DNA of 64,000 nucleotides from Marsupella aquatica. Lineage: Eukaryota > Marchantiophyta. The notes beneath the pieces were generated by a model. The model was not told where the DNA came from and made no database searches. It worked only from the letters and a program-made list of their open reading frames with translations. The position numbers and the translations under genes were made by a program. The stretch is taken from assembly GCA_973895155.1 (NCBI GenBank), contig OZ316899.1:8122001-8186000 (forward strand), read 5' to 3'. Shown one piece after another: positions 47,088 through 56,697 of the stretch (positions are counted from its first letter, which is position 1; every line of letters begins with the position of its first letter).

Positions 47088-47113
47088 GATTAGTTGTTCT
47101 ATACCTCACAACA
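47088..47113 (+). repeat. Copia-1 3' LTR, right piece
   Basis: GATTAGTTGTTCTATACCTC followed by ACAACA is the missing 3' end of the copia-1 LTR. It matches 19075-19100 of the 5' LTR and is followed by the target duplication GTTCT at 47114. Confidence 0.92.
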
Positions 47114-47118
47114 GTTCT

Positions 47119-49465
47119 TGCATTTTGGACTTTTGAGAAGATGGAGGATTGGTGGAAAAATGGGAATGCAATCAAAGGAAAAACCAAGTCACTAGAGACA
47201 TGGCTTTTGTGGTGGATTGTGCAGTTCTCCCAGTGGGGAAACTTTATTTGGCTGGTAAGTCTATGAATTCTTAGTACTATTAGTAATATTCTATCTCGGA
47301 GAGGCTCTCCGAGATGATTAATCTTGGACATGTTAGGAGAGCCTCTTCAAGATGGAACACGTGGGTCATCTCAGAGAGGCTCTCCGAGATGGAACATATG
47401 GGTAATCTTGGAGAGACTCTCCAAGATGGACGATGTGGGTTTTCTCGGAGAGCCTCTTTGAGATGGAACATATGGGTAATCTCCGAGATGGAAGACGTGG
47501 GTCATCTCAGAGAGCCTCTCCAAGATGGAAGAGGTGGGTCATCTCGGAGAGCCTCTCCAAGATGGAAGAGGTAGGTCATCTTGGAGATCCTCTCTGAGAT
47601 GGAAGAGGTGGGTCATCTATGAGAGCCTCTCTGAGATGGAACATATGGGTAATCTTGGAGAGCCTCTCCAAGATGGAAGAGGTGGGTCATCTCGGAGAGC
47701 CTCTCCCAGATGAAACAAATGGGCGACAAAGAAGACATGTTAGAGAGCCAACTCTTGTTTTGTAAACATATGGTTCATCTTAGAGAGGCTCTCCGAGATG
47801 AAACACTGGTCATCTCGGAGAGCCTCTCAAGGATGGACCCCGTTGGACATGTTGCAGATGTACAAGATGACCCATGTACATTTTTTGGTAATACTCTTTT
47901 CTTTGATTTTTGTGTAGGACATGGACAGAACTAAGTCTGCATTGATGCTGAATCATAGCGGGGCAGAATCCGTGCATGCCACGATGCGCCGATGGTCTTC
48001 CACAACAAAAATTGGGATAGTGCAATCTTGTATAACGGATGTAACCCGTGCATCAAATCAAATTGGTGCCCTTGTGAACTACACGACCCACAGGAGGAAG
48101 GGCCATGGCCCAAGCCTCTTTGAAATTTGTCTTTGAGATGCCTGGATGGTTGGGAATGTTAAAAGTTTCTTCCCAAAGTTGAATACGGTGATGACTCAAC
48201 CGGAGATGGTTGAATATGCTTTTGGGGACCCAATTTTTGGTGACTATGAAACTCAATGAATGTCGGCGCGAGGCAAGGTTCCAACTGATGCTATTGCAGT
48301 AGAAGACTCCCATCGCGATAATGTCATTCTAGTAACTTGACCTAAGAAGCGGAAGTTCAAGGGGATTTCAAGCCAAGATGCAAACTTGAAAAGTACCATT
48401 CCTGACGTGGTCGACTTGTCAACCTCGTCAGACTCTCCTACAGGCTCTGGTGGATCAGATGTGGTGATTTTGGAGAGCCCAGTACAGTGTGCGACAAGGT
48501 CAGCACGTGTCCCTCCACCATCAACCCCAAGGAGGTCAAATCGAGTGTCTCCTCCGCCCCCAGCAAGGGCAACACGTGTTCCACCTCCTCCAACCCCAAC
48601 AAGGTCAATACCAAGGTCACCCCCTGTTTGTCCACCAACACGGTTTGCTGAACCTTTGCATAATAGAGGCAAACAGAGACAAGTTCACGAGAACAATGTG
48701 ATGTCAGGAATGTTATTTTTGTCTCGCATCAGTTGCCATGGAAGTGGTCCCGCTTGTAGGGGTGCCTTCAAAGGCACAGAACGTCCAGCATGCGGTCTAT
48801 ACATCAAGGAGGTGGGGTTTCGTCATGCAATGTTGGGTGTGGTAGGATTGTGCTTATTGGTTGGGAGCAGTTACAAGGATCCAAACATTCCACAAAAGTT
48901 TTGGTTTTGCTCAAACAATGAGTGTTGCCAGAAATGCTCCATTGCATATGTTACTGGGCGGTTGCCCCCACTACCAGAGAAGGTTTTAGTTGCTCAAGGA
49001 ACCTATCTAACACAAGAGGAAGTTGATTTTTTCCATGTCAATGGATTGAATGTGGTATAGACCATCATTCCTGGTGATTCAATGGTGAGTCCTGGCAATT
49101 TAATTCTGGACTTGAATAATTACCCTGAGCAGATGGATCCATTGAAGCCTGATGTCAGGCTGAGCCGACGCAATGGCCGCTTACGGCAAAGGAGATTGAT
49201 TGTGACGGCAGATGCAAAGAAACGTATTGAGAGTGCCAAATCCAAGTTGATGAGGTTCACTTCCATGACTCGAATTGAAAAAGGGAATGCAACTGGCTTA
49301 CGAGTGCTACTTTCCAACACTTATCGTGACCGCAATTCAGCCCATTGTGTACAAATATGTGTGTTCCCAACTTGCTCTTGTCAAGATTTCATCATGAGGG
49401 ATACTGGAAGATACTTCTTTCCTTGCAAACACTTGTATTGGTGCTATAAAAACATTTGTGGATGA
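47119..49465 (+). pseudogene. Element C transposase, 3' part (acidic residue, NLS, SWIM finger)
   Basis: This continues 17161-18949 in frame (…ANVV|LAFWTFEKMEDWW). An intron of 663 bp (47255-47917, GTAAGT...TGTGTAG) is filled with palindromes. The next exon holds NHSGAESVH, whose Glu at 47966 is a candidate third catalytic residue. RKGHGPSLF is shared with element A. A likely nuclear signal PKKRKFK (about 48343) and a Pro/Arg-rich linker of about 60 residues follow. A Cys-rich domain (CHGSGPAC, CSNNECCQKC) precedes the SWIM finger CSCQDF...PCKHLYW at 49373-49432. In-frame stops lie at 48134-48136, 48257-48259, 48338-48340 and 49058-49060. The frame is otherwise kept, which suggests slow decay by point mutation. 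Confidence 0.75.
47280..47840 (+). repeat. Palindrome array 2 of element C, inside the transposase intron (about 14 sites)
   Basis: Copies of CTCGGAGAGSCTCTCCRAG alternate with GATGGAACATATGGGTAATC or GATGGAAGAGGTGGGTCATC spacers at about 35-57 bp. The array occupies nearly the whole intron 47255-47917 and leaves the splice sites free. Confidence 0.85.
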
Positions 49466-49649
49466 GATCTAGAGAGCGACCAAGAGATCCACTAGCCAAT
49501 CTTGACACTTAGCGAGGTTCGTAAATTTGTGTCAAATGTAGCAGGCTCAGGGTGAGTAAATGTCAAAGATATTTTGGGTTTAGTGGGTAGAACAATCTAC
49601 TTTTTTATCCTTTCATAATAATAAATGTTCAAGATTCCTCCGTGATGTT

Positions 49650-50810
49650 GATCCCATCTTGGAGAGGCTCTCCGAGATTCCAACCCAGTGTTGATCCCAT
49701 CTTGAAGAGGCTCTCCAAGATTCCAAGTGATGTTGATCTCATCTCGGAGAGGCTCTCCAAGATTCCAACCCAGTGTTGATCCCATCTCGGAGAGGCTCTC
49801 CAAGATTCCAACCCAGTGTTGATCCCATCTTGAAGAGGCTCTCCAAGATTCCAAGTGATATTGATCCCATCTCAGAGAGGCTCTCCAAGATTCTAACCCA
49901 GTGTTGATTCCATCTTGGAGAGACTCTCCAAGATTCCAAGTGGTGTTGATCCCATCTCGGATGGGATCTTGGAGAGGCTCTCCGAGATTCCAACCCAGTG
50001 TTGATCCCATCTTGGAGAGCTTCTCCAAGATTCCAAGTGATGTTGATCCATCTCGGAGAGGCTCTCTGAGATTCCAAGTGATGTTGATCCCATCTTGGAG
50101 AGGCTCTCCGAGATTCCAACCCAGTGTTGATCCCCTCTCAAAGAGGCTCTCCGAGATTCCAAGTGGTGTTGATCCCATCTTGGAGAGGCTCTCCGAGATT
50201 CCAACCCAGTGTTGATCCCCTCTCGAAGAGGCTCTCCGAGATTCCAAGTGATGTTGATCCCATCTCGGAGAGGCTCTCCAAGATTCCAACCCAGTGTTGA
50301 TCCCATCTCGAAGAGCTTCTCTGAGATTCCAAGTGATGTTGATCCATCTCGGAGAGGCTCTCCAAGATTCCAACCCAATGTTGATCCCATCTCGGAGAGG
50401 CTCTCCAAGATTCCAACCTAGTGTTGATCCCATCTCGAAGAGCTTCTTCGAGATTCCAAGTGATGTTGATCCCATCTCGAAGAGGCTGTCCGAGATTCCA
50501 ACCCAGTGTTGATCCCATCTCGAAGAGCCTCTCCAAGATTCCAAGTGATGTTGATCCCATCTCAGAGAGGCTCTCCGAGATTCCAACCCAGTGTTGATCC
50601 CATCTTGGAGAGCCTCTCCCAGATTCCAACCCAGTGTTGATCCCATCTTGAAGAGCCTCTATGAGATTCCAATAATTCTTGGAGACTTTGGTGACCAATC
50701 TCAGAGAGGCCTCCAAGATTGACACAAAATAGGACGTCAATCTTGAAGATGCCTCCGAGATTGATTAAAAAAAAAGGTCAATCTTGGAGAGGTCTCCGAG
50801 ATTGTCCAAA
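49650..50810 (+). repeat. Palindrome array 3 of element C, downstream of the transposase (about 27 sites)
   Basis: A regular period of about 42-43 bp: CTCGGAGAGGCTCTCCAAG followed by ATTCCAACCCAGTGTTGATC or ATTCCAAGTGATGTTGATC. The two spacer types alternate irregularly. The last three units (50700-50810) are degenerate. The many long ORFs here on both strands are by-products of the stop-free repeat. 49466-49649 holds nothing else. Confidence 0.88.
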
Positions 50811-50847
50811 AAAATGTTGGTGACTGATATCAATCACTAATAACTGA

Positions 50848-51941
50848 TGAGATTGCTCCTCTCCATCGACATGCGGCATCCAAAAACAATTTGACCTTGC
50901 TGGATTATTGTAGAGGGCAACTTTAATTTGTGGTATGAAGCACCCATGATCCATTGGCATGGAGTGGAGGCATTGGATAGAACTTTACGCGACATACAAG
51001 ATAATGACCAAATCTTTGGAGGGGTTGTAGTTGTATTTGCAGGTGATTTTTGACAAGTGCTTCCAGTGAAGGAAAGGGCAAGTCGTCTAGAGATTGTGGG
51101 GTCGTGTTTGAAGAAGTTTTATGTGTGGAGTAGTATACGGACTTTGAAGCTAACTGAAAATATGCGGGCAAGAGGAACTAACGCATCTCCTGAATTTGGT
51201 AATGTTACATTTGCGGAGTGGCTACTACAATTGGGCAATGATAAACTCCCAAAAGGAGGGCCTTCAAATAATCTTATTACTTGCCTTGAGTCTATGGTGG
51301 TGGATGGAGGACGTGTGGAATCATTGATTCAGGCAATACACTCGACTCTTGCTAATGTGGACAACAGGTTCTTAAGTGAGAGAACTATTGTGGCGCCGAC
51401 AAATGATGAGGCACTAAAAATTAACGACTCTATCTTAGAAGGACTTCCCGGGGAATCAAGTGAGTTTTTTAGCGTTGATTGTCCAGATCAGCTTAAAGGG
51501 GAACTTTTTTACCCTACGGAGTTCTTGAGTACACTCACGCCGAGTGGTCTGCCGCCTCATAAGTTGGTACTGAAGGTTGGATGCCCTATCATTTTACTTA
51601 GGAATATAGATCACTCTTTGGGGTTGTGTAATGGAACTCGGTTAATTGTGAGAGCAATGAATCGTCGTGTCATTGAGGCACGTGTTCTTGCAGGAAAACA
51701 TGCAGGGACCCTTACATTTATCCCACGGATTCCCTTGACGTCTGATGAGTCACTTCCTTTCTTATTACGTAGGGTCCAATTTCCAATTCGAGTGGCATAT
51801 GCAATGACCATAAACAAGGCTCAAGGTCAGACTTTAGAACATGTAGGGTTACAACTTTCAAAGCCTGTATTTAGTCATGGAAAGTTGTATGTAGCATTCT
51901 CAAGGGAAACATCACCTACAACTATCAAGGTTTTACTTTGA
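50848..51941 (+). pseudogene. Helitron PIF1-type helicase, C-terminal half
   Basis: The remnant starts with STCGIQKQFDLAGLL (about 50860). A 2-base indel and an in-frame TAG follow, then WYEAPMIHWHGVEALDRTL (the Walker B region, normally DEAPM). GGVVVVFAGDF*QVLPV has a TGA at about 51052-51054 where the family has Arg or Lys. From 51057 the frame is open for 294 residues. It shows LTENMR, VGCPIILLRNID, AYAMTINKAQGQTLEHVGL and SHGKLYVAFSR, the last helicase motifs. It would unwind DNA during rolling-circle transposition but is incomplete here. Confidence 0.9.
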
Positions 51942-52268
51942 GATTCTAAGGAGGGTCAAGCAAAGTTGACAAAAAATGTTGTATATGATGAGGTTCTTTA
52001 TTGAACACCTGAATAAATACTATATCACTTTTGTATTAATCTCTTTGACTTTTTGCCTGAATGATAAGTTTGCAATGCACAACCATGTTTGCCTCTCCTC
52101 AAAATCTTACCCTCACCTCAACATCTAACTTGCTCTCATCTCAACATGTTGCCCTCACCTCAACATCTAACTTGCTCTAATCTCAACATTTTACCCTCAC
52201 TTTGACATCTTGCTCTCACCTCCAAATCTTGCACTCACCTCAACATCTTGCCCTCACTCAAAGTCTTT

Positions 52269-52294
52269 CGTGCAACGCACGGGCATGGGGCTAG
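52269..52294 (+). other. Helitron 3' terminal hairpin and CTAG end
   Basis: A stem of CGTGC/GCACG with loop AAC, then GGCATGGGG and CTAG. The insertion boundary is CTAG|T. Confidence 0.85.
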
Positions 52295-52398
52295 TAGCAT
52301 CCATAATACCTGATACAACATAAATTTCTTGACAGTCTGCCAGTGTCCCCGTCCCCTAGAGACTGTCCTGTCCAGGAGCAAACACAACACCTCTGAAG

Positions 52399-52701
52399 GG
52401 GTATAGCGACGAAGACAGGAAACAGGTAAACAAGAATTTTTTTTCCTGTTTTTAATATGCTGTTACCAGGAAAAAATCATTGTTACCAGGAAAAATGACA
52501 ATTTAAAAATGTCTCCTAAAATATGTTATTTCCAAAAAAAATTAACAATGCAACATTTTTGGCTAGCTTTGGGCGCTAGCAAAAAAAACTGGTCGACCGA
52601 AAAAAAACATTTCCACCCATTTTCCTGTTACCAGTTTTTTTCCTGTTACCAGTTTCTGTTATTAAATCTTGTTTCCTGTTTGTTGTCTTTTGTAAACACC
52701 T
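52399..52701 (+). mobile_element. 303-bp MITE of the element B family
   Basis: It is flanked by a perfect 9-bp duplication CCTCTGAAG (52390-52398, 52702-52710). Its right end read inward (AGGTGTTTACAAAAG, then AACAGAAACTGGTAACAGG) is nearly identical to the end of element B at 58525. It contains one element B-type palindrome, GCTAGCTTTGGGCGCTAGC (52562-52580), and several GTTACCAGG motifs near both ends. It encodes nothing and would depend on a transposase supplied by an autonomous relative. Confidence 0.88.
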
Positions 52702-52714
52702 CCTCTGAAGCAGG

Positions 52715-55700
52715 CACAACACAATGCCCAACATGCATTCGCATGCACACAGCCAACAAACAGGTGTGGGATACCTCCATCCCATCCGGACAGAGTAAGC
52801 AGAATCCGTCGCATGCACTGTCCAATGGTTAGGCCCATGGATCCGGTGAATAACCCTCCCACAAGGATTCTGCACATGAATGTCTTAGCCCTGGTAGACA
52901 AGTCCAAGCGCCATAATTCACGCCATCCTTGACATCATTCTATTTTGGTTTTGTTGCTGTTCCAGATCCGGTTTCATCTCATGAAGTCCGACCCTTTGGT
53001 TCTTAGTAGCTGGTATAGACGGTGTATCGTGATCCCCCCATCGCCAGCAGCCATCACCCGGCACTAGCATTCTGAGACAGCTGCTGGCCATCATCATACG
53101 TTGTATGAGCAACTGACTCCTGACTCTATGCACCTGTTCAAATCCATGCAGCATGCGCCATTTGGCAGAAAAATCCTTCCATACTCCCGTCCCAGTGTCC
53201 CAACAGTCTAATACCACTCTTATCCCTAGTCTACTTGTAATCTCAGTTGTGAGTGCTACTTCTGTGTTAGACCAAGTGTGTGATCCTTGTGAATATCGAA
53301 TAGTGTCTAGCATGCTCCATCTTCTAGGAAATCCCATAGCTCCCGGGACAAAGTAAAGGTTGGCCCTTAGTCCCTCCCAAGCTTTCCACATCCCCCATGT
53401 ATCGGTAAGTCCACAACTTGCATGTGGTGTACATAGCATAAGCTTATTTGCAAAAGTAACCATGTATCACCTTGAAATTCTGCCATCCAATGAGCTTGAG
53501 ATTGGCCTCCAATAGCCGAGCCCACTTTGTGTGGGGGAAATCCAGTGCTTTTAAAAACCATTATGTTAGCAGTGAATCTGAGTGGCATCTAAAGTCCCGC
53601 AGTCCCAGGCCACCATCTACTTTAGGGTTGGACATCTTCATTCATGCCACCATAGGTATCTTCCTACCCCCCCCCCCCGCGCCGGATTGGAACCCTAGAG
53701 AAAGTCCTTGCTTAATGCTATGATTTTCTTGGACAGACCGACCAATGCCATCATATACATAACATGGTAAATCGGAATTGCCATCGGAATTGCCATCAAC
53801 ACATGTTTAACCAACAGCATCCTCCCTGTGAATGACAGTAACTTGGAAGACCAAGAGGATAGTCTTGCAGCAATCTTGTCCGAGCAAAATTGGTGGAGTT
53901 GTTCTGACTTCAAGCCAATGCCAAAAGGTGCTTCTAGATATTTCTGTGCTTTGCCTCTACAGCTGATCTCCCATCCTGCATCTTGTAGCCAATCTGGTAT
54001 GCTCTCTAAATAATGCAATTGGCACAATTACTGATTTCTTAAGGTTCAATCTGGCTCCCGCGCGCTCTCATAACATGCCAATGCTACTATCACCTCTATG
54101 AAAGCCTCCTCAAAAGCAGGGATGTACATCCCCACATCATCAGCAAAAAGCCTGTAACAATATGTGAACTTGTTTGTCACCCAAATTCCTCTTAATCTCC
54201 CACACACCATCTTTGCATCTAAGAAGTCCATCAGGGGCTGGGTAGAGATTACAAAAATCAAAGGTGAAAGGGGAGTGACACCCCTGCCTCACCACCCTGT
54301 GGAGGAGGACTTGCTCAAAAATCCATTAACTAGTACACAAGAGGTCGCCTGAGAAAGCAACGCTTTCACTAGATTTATCATCCTATTGCTAAGTCCTAAC
54401 AATTGCATGCATTCCCATAGACATTCATGGTTAACTCTATCAAAAGCCTTCTCAAAATCTAACTTTAGAAACAATGAAGGCTTCCTGCAATCTTGTACCC
54501 AGTCACTTGTCAACCATGCCAGCGATATATTTTCTAGAATATGTCTACCAGGTATAAATCCAGTCTGTTGAGGGCTGATCATTTTGTGCATATTGTGCTT
54601 TCTCCCAAGGGCTACCAGTTTAGCCATCACTTTATATACTATATTGAGCATTGTAAGTGGCCGCCAATCCCTCAAGTACATTTTGTGAGCTTTTTGGGGG
54701 ATAAACTTAATCAGCCTGTCCTTAATTTCTGCTTGGATTTCTCCCGTAAGCCAGAACTCATGTATCATACTTATCATATCTTCCTGCATAAACTCCCATG
54801 AAGCCCAAAGCACCTCAGCCGTTAGCCCATCAGTTCCAAGTGCCTTGTCATCCGGGAGGTGCCACACAATACCTGTCACTTCCTCTAAAGATGGGAGTGC
54901 TTCCATCTTTGTAATCTCTTCTGCCGTAAGGGAAAACCATGTGTTCCTCATTAAGGTCCTTCGATCACTCGGACACATAATACCTCTGCTAGTGGTGGAT
55001 CAGGCAGAGAGTATATCATCCCAGTTGATTTCCGGGTTTTGCTAAGTCCTTTGTCTCAGTGTGTTTTGAATCTCCATGTACTTCCGTCTCATGTGGTGCC
55101 ACGCTTTTGCAAACCTAAGATGAATATTGCTCTTGCCCTCCCCTCCAACCTTCCAGGCCTCCTCCAATAGCTCCATGTTCTATGGGTCTTTTAGCAAGGA
55201 CGGGTTAGCCTTAAACATACAAGCCTTGCCTCTCCGTGGATCTCCCTTGTCCTCCAGCAAGTAGAATACAACTATAATTGGATCATGATTTGATAGCGTT
55301 GTTCCCCGGTCATGTGTCAATTCCACCACTCCTGCAAGCCACCCTCCCTTATAGCTCAAGCAGAAACGGTCCAGTCTAGATTGTGTCAGCACTCCACTCC
55401 TAATCCTTTGCCAAGTATATCAAGAACCCAATACATTGCTTCCCATGTTGTAAACATCCATCAGATCTAGTTTAACTTGCAAAAAGCGCCAAAACTCATC
55501 CTCAAGGCCTTTAATAAGAGAGCAGCCCCCTAAGGAATCCATTCATGTTTTTGTCATATTGAAGTCCCCACATAGTATCTAGTTTGCCTGCGGCAGCTCC
55601 ACCTTTATTTTGTGCCACATGAAGGCCCTCTATCAAGGGGAATTTGGGGCATACACACTCACAATTCCTATCAGTCCACTAGAGTGCTCAATCCTCACCC

Positions 55701-55950
55701 ATACAGCCCTTCCTCCTTGCAGGCTTCCCGGGTCCCGCACGTTAAATGAGGGATGCATTAGCAAGGCATATCCTCCTCGATCTTCATCCGATGCAGAAGA
55801 GAAAAGTTGATACAAAGGAAGGATCATGTGCAGGGCAATGTCTAAGCATAATTGACCTGACTTAACTTTCTATAGGGCCAAAAATCCTAGCGGAGCCTTC
55901 AATGACGTCACCCAGTTCTTAACTATGTGTTATTTGTTAGGATCCCCTAG
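52715..55950 (-). pseudogene. LINE-2 ORF2 remnants (endonuclease, RT, zf-RVT)
   Basis: Endonuclease pieces are GRAVWVRIEHSSGLIGIVSVYAPNSP (about 55710-55633) and QSRLDRFCLSYKG with SNHDPIIVVF (55392-55250). RT pieces are KALGTDGLTAE, QQTGFIPGRHILENIS, KLDFEKAFDRV (54978-54289), FADD at 54147-54136 and FTGRMLLVKHV. The C-terminal HLFVGCVHANACW near 52770 marks zf-RVT. Stops and frameshifts occur throughout. It is the same clade as LINE-1 but clearly a different family. Confidence 0.85.
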
Positions 55951-56281
55951 CCCACATACATTCCAGGAGGAAATTCTCAGAGGTGCCTCCATCAAGCCTA
56001 CAGCAGCCCGAGAAGTACCCAGTCCTCCATAGCTTCCAGGTCTAAATTTGTGGCTGGCTCCCAGGTGTCATCCCATGACCTCCAGCATGAGTAGAAGCCC
56101 CCGGAAAGGCAGGTGGTGTGCGGCCCAATTCATTCTCCCCTCTTCCCCGTGCACTAGGTGAGCTAGCCTCCCCCATTGTAGTAAGTACCCTGGTGCATCC
56201 CGTATGTTGAGCAGTTGCTTGTTCTTTTGTATTCCCGATGGCTCCTAGTATTGCATCCCCTGCATCCAATCTAGGTTCAAG

Positions 56282-56630
56282 TGAGAAAGTGAGAGATCTT
56301 TGTTTCTTGCCCTCAAGCTTATCTCACACTAATCTTGTAGGAAACCATCAGCTCAGACTAGGCAGCAATGCGGAAACATGAGAATGCACACAATCTCAAA
56401 CTACACCTACAAGACACCAATGATGGAGAAACTCTTGAAGGATCAATAGCTCATGAGAAAGAACATGTGAAGAATGAGGGAGAGAATGCTCTCCCTCCAA
56501 CCTATACCCCCAAGGGGGACTAAGATGTGTGGGCCTAAATAAGTGGATCTTATCCTAAACTAACCAAGGGTCAACTAACCCTAGTAAGGCCAAACTAACT
56601 AAAGTCGGGAACTCGAGTCAATTGTTAACA
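56282..56630 (-). repeat. Copia-3 3' LTR
   Basis: Read on the minus strand it starts TGTTAACAATTG after GTCAAGGTGGAAAT, the polypurine tract. The distal end is approximate (about 56282). Confidence 0.6.
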
Positions 56631-56697
56631 ATTTCCACCTTGACTCCAGTTCACACAATGAGTTAGGTGATATACAATATGTAACCAAGTAACATAT

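Larger units (their letters stand above)
18950..47113 (+). mobile_element. Copia-1, Ty1/copia retrotransposon interrupted by element A
   Basis: The 5' LTR starts TGTTATAACC at 18950 and the 3' LTR ends CACAACA at 47113. The flanks carry the 5-bp duplication GTTCT (18945-18949 and 47114-47118), and removing the element restores the transposase frame across the join. About 22 kb (25073-47078, plus one TSD copy) is a later insertion in the 3' LTR, so copia-1 itself is about 6.1 kb. The 150-bp LTRs and domain order gag-protease-integrase-RT-RNase H define the superfamily. The lineage is probably close to Ale-type elements. Confidence 0.9.
15490..50820 (+). mobile_element. Element C: decayed Mutator-like element, split by copia-1
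   Basis: Limits are approximate: no terminal inverted repeats were found. The unit is defined by a transposase gene (17161-18949 and 47119-49465) flanked and intron-filled by one palindromic repeat type (TTGGAGAGSCTCTCCAA). The blocks lie at 15585-16470, 47280-47840 and 49650-50810. About 28.2 kb between 18950 and 47113 is later insertion, leaving about 7 kb of element. The transposase is paralogous to that of element A. No methyltransferase-like partner gene is visible for C in the window. Confidence 0.6.
50848..52294 (+). mobile_element. Helitron, 5'-truncated 3' portion
   Basis: It contains the C-terminal half of a PIF1-like Helitron helicase and a canonical 3' end. That end is the hairpin CGTGC-AAC-GCACG (52269-52281) followed ten bases later by CTAG (52291-52294) and a T. 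The Rep domain and 5' TC end are absent. Between the helicase stop and the hairpin (51942-52268) there is no gene, only a series of imperfect repeats of CTCACCTCAACATCTAACTT at about 52100-52250. Confidence 0.88.
52295..56281 (-). mobile_element. LINE-2 (L1-type), fragmentary, minus strand
   Basis: On the minus strand, ORF1-like sequence (56269-56042) is followed by endonuclease (55950-55180), RT (54978-53640) and zf-RVT (52907-52711) remnants. The 303-bp MITE at 52399-52701 sits in its 3' part. Past the MITE the LINE continues to the Helitron end. It is more decayed than LINE-1, with many frameshifts and a run of ten C at about 53672. Boundaries are not marked by a recognisable target duplication. 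Confidence 0.75.

Noticed and set aside
49597-50740. Long ORFs (up to 349 codons) on both strands over array 3, and similar ones at 47314-47713 and 15894-16244.
   Set aside because: The repeat unit has no stops in several frames. The translations are short repeats such as GWNLGEPLQDGIN with no domain. They are by-products of the array.
49650-50810. Regular 42-43-bp repeats with palindromic cores resemble a CRISPR array.
   Set aside because: Spacers are two alternating repeated sequences, not unique ones. The setting is a plant transposon and no cas-like gene is present. They are tandem repeats of a transposon palindrome.
53660-53690. Run of ten C near 53672 taken as a possible assembly gap or regulatory G-quadruplex.
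   Set aside because: It lies in the LINE-2 RT remnant with coding homology on both sides. A homopolymer expansion is sufficient.
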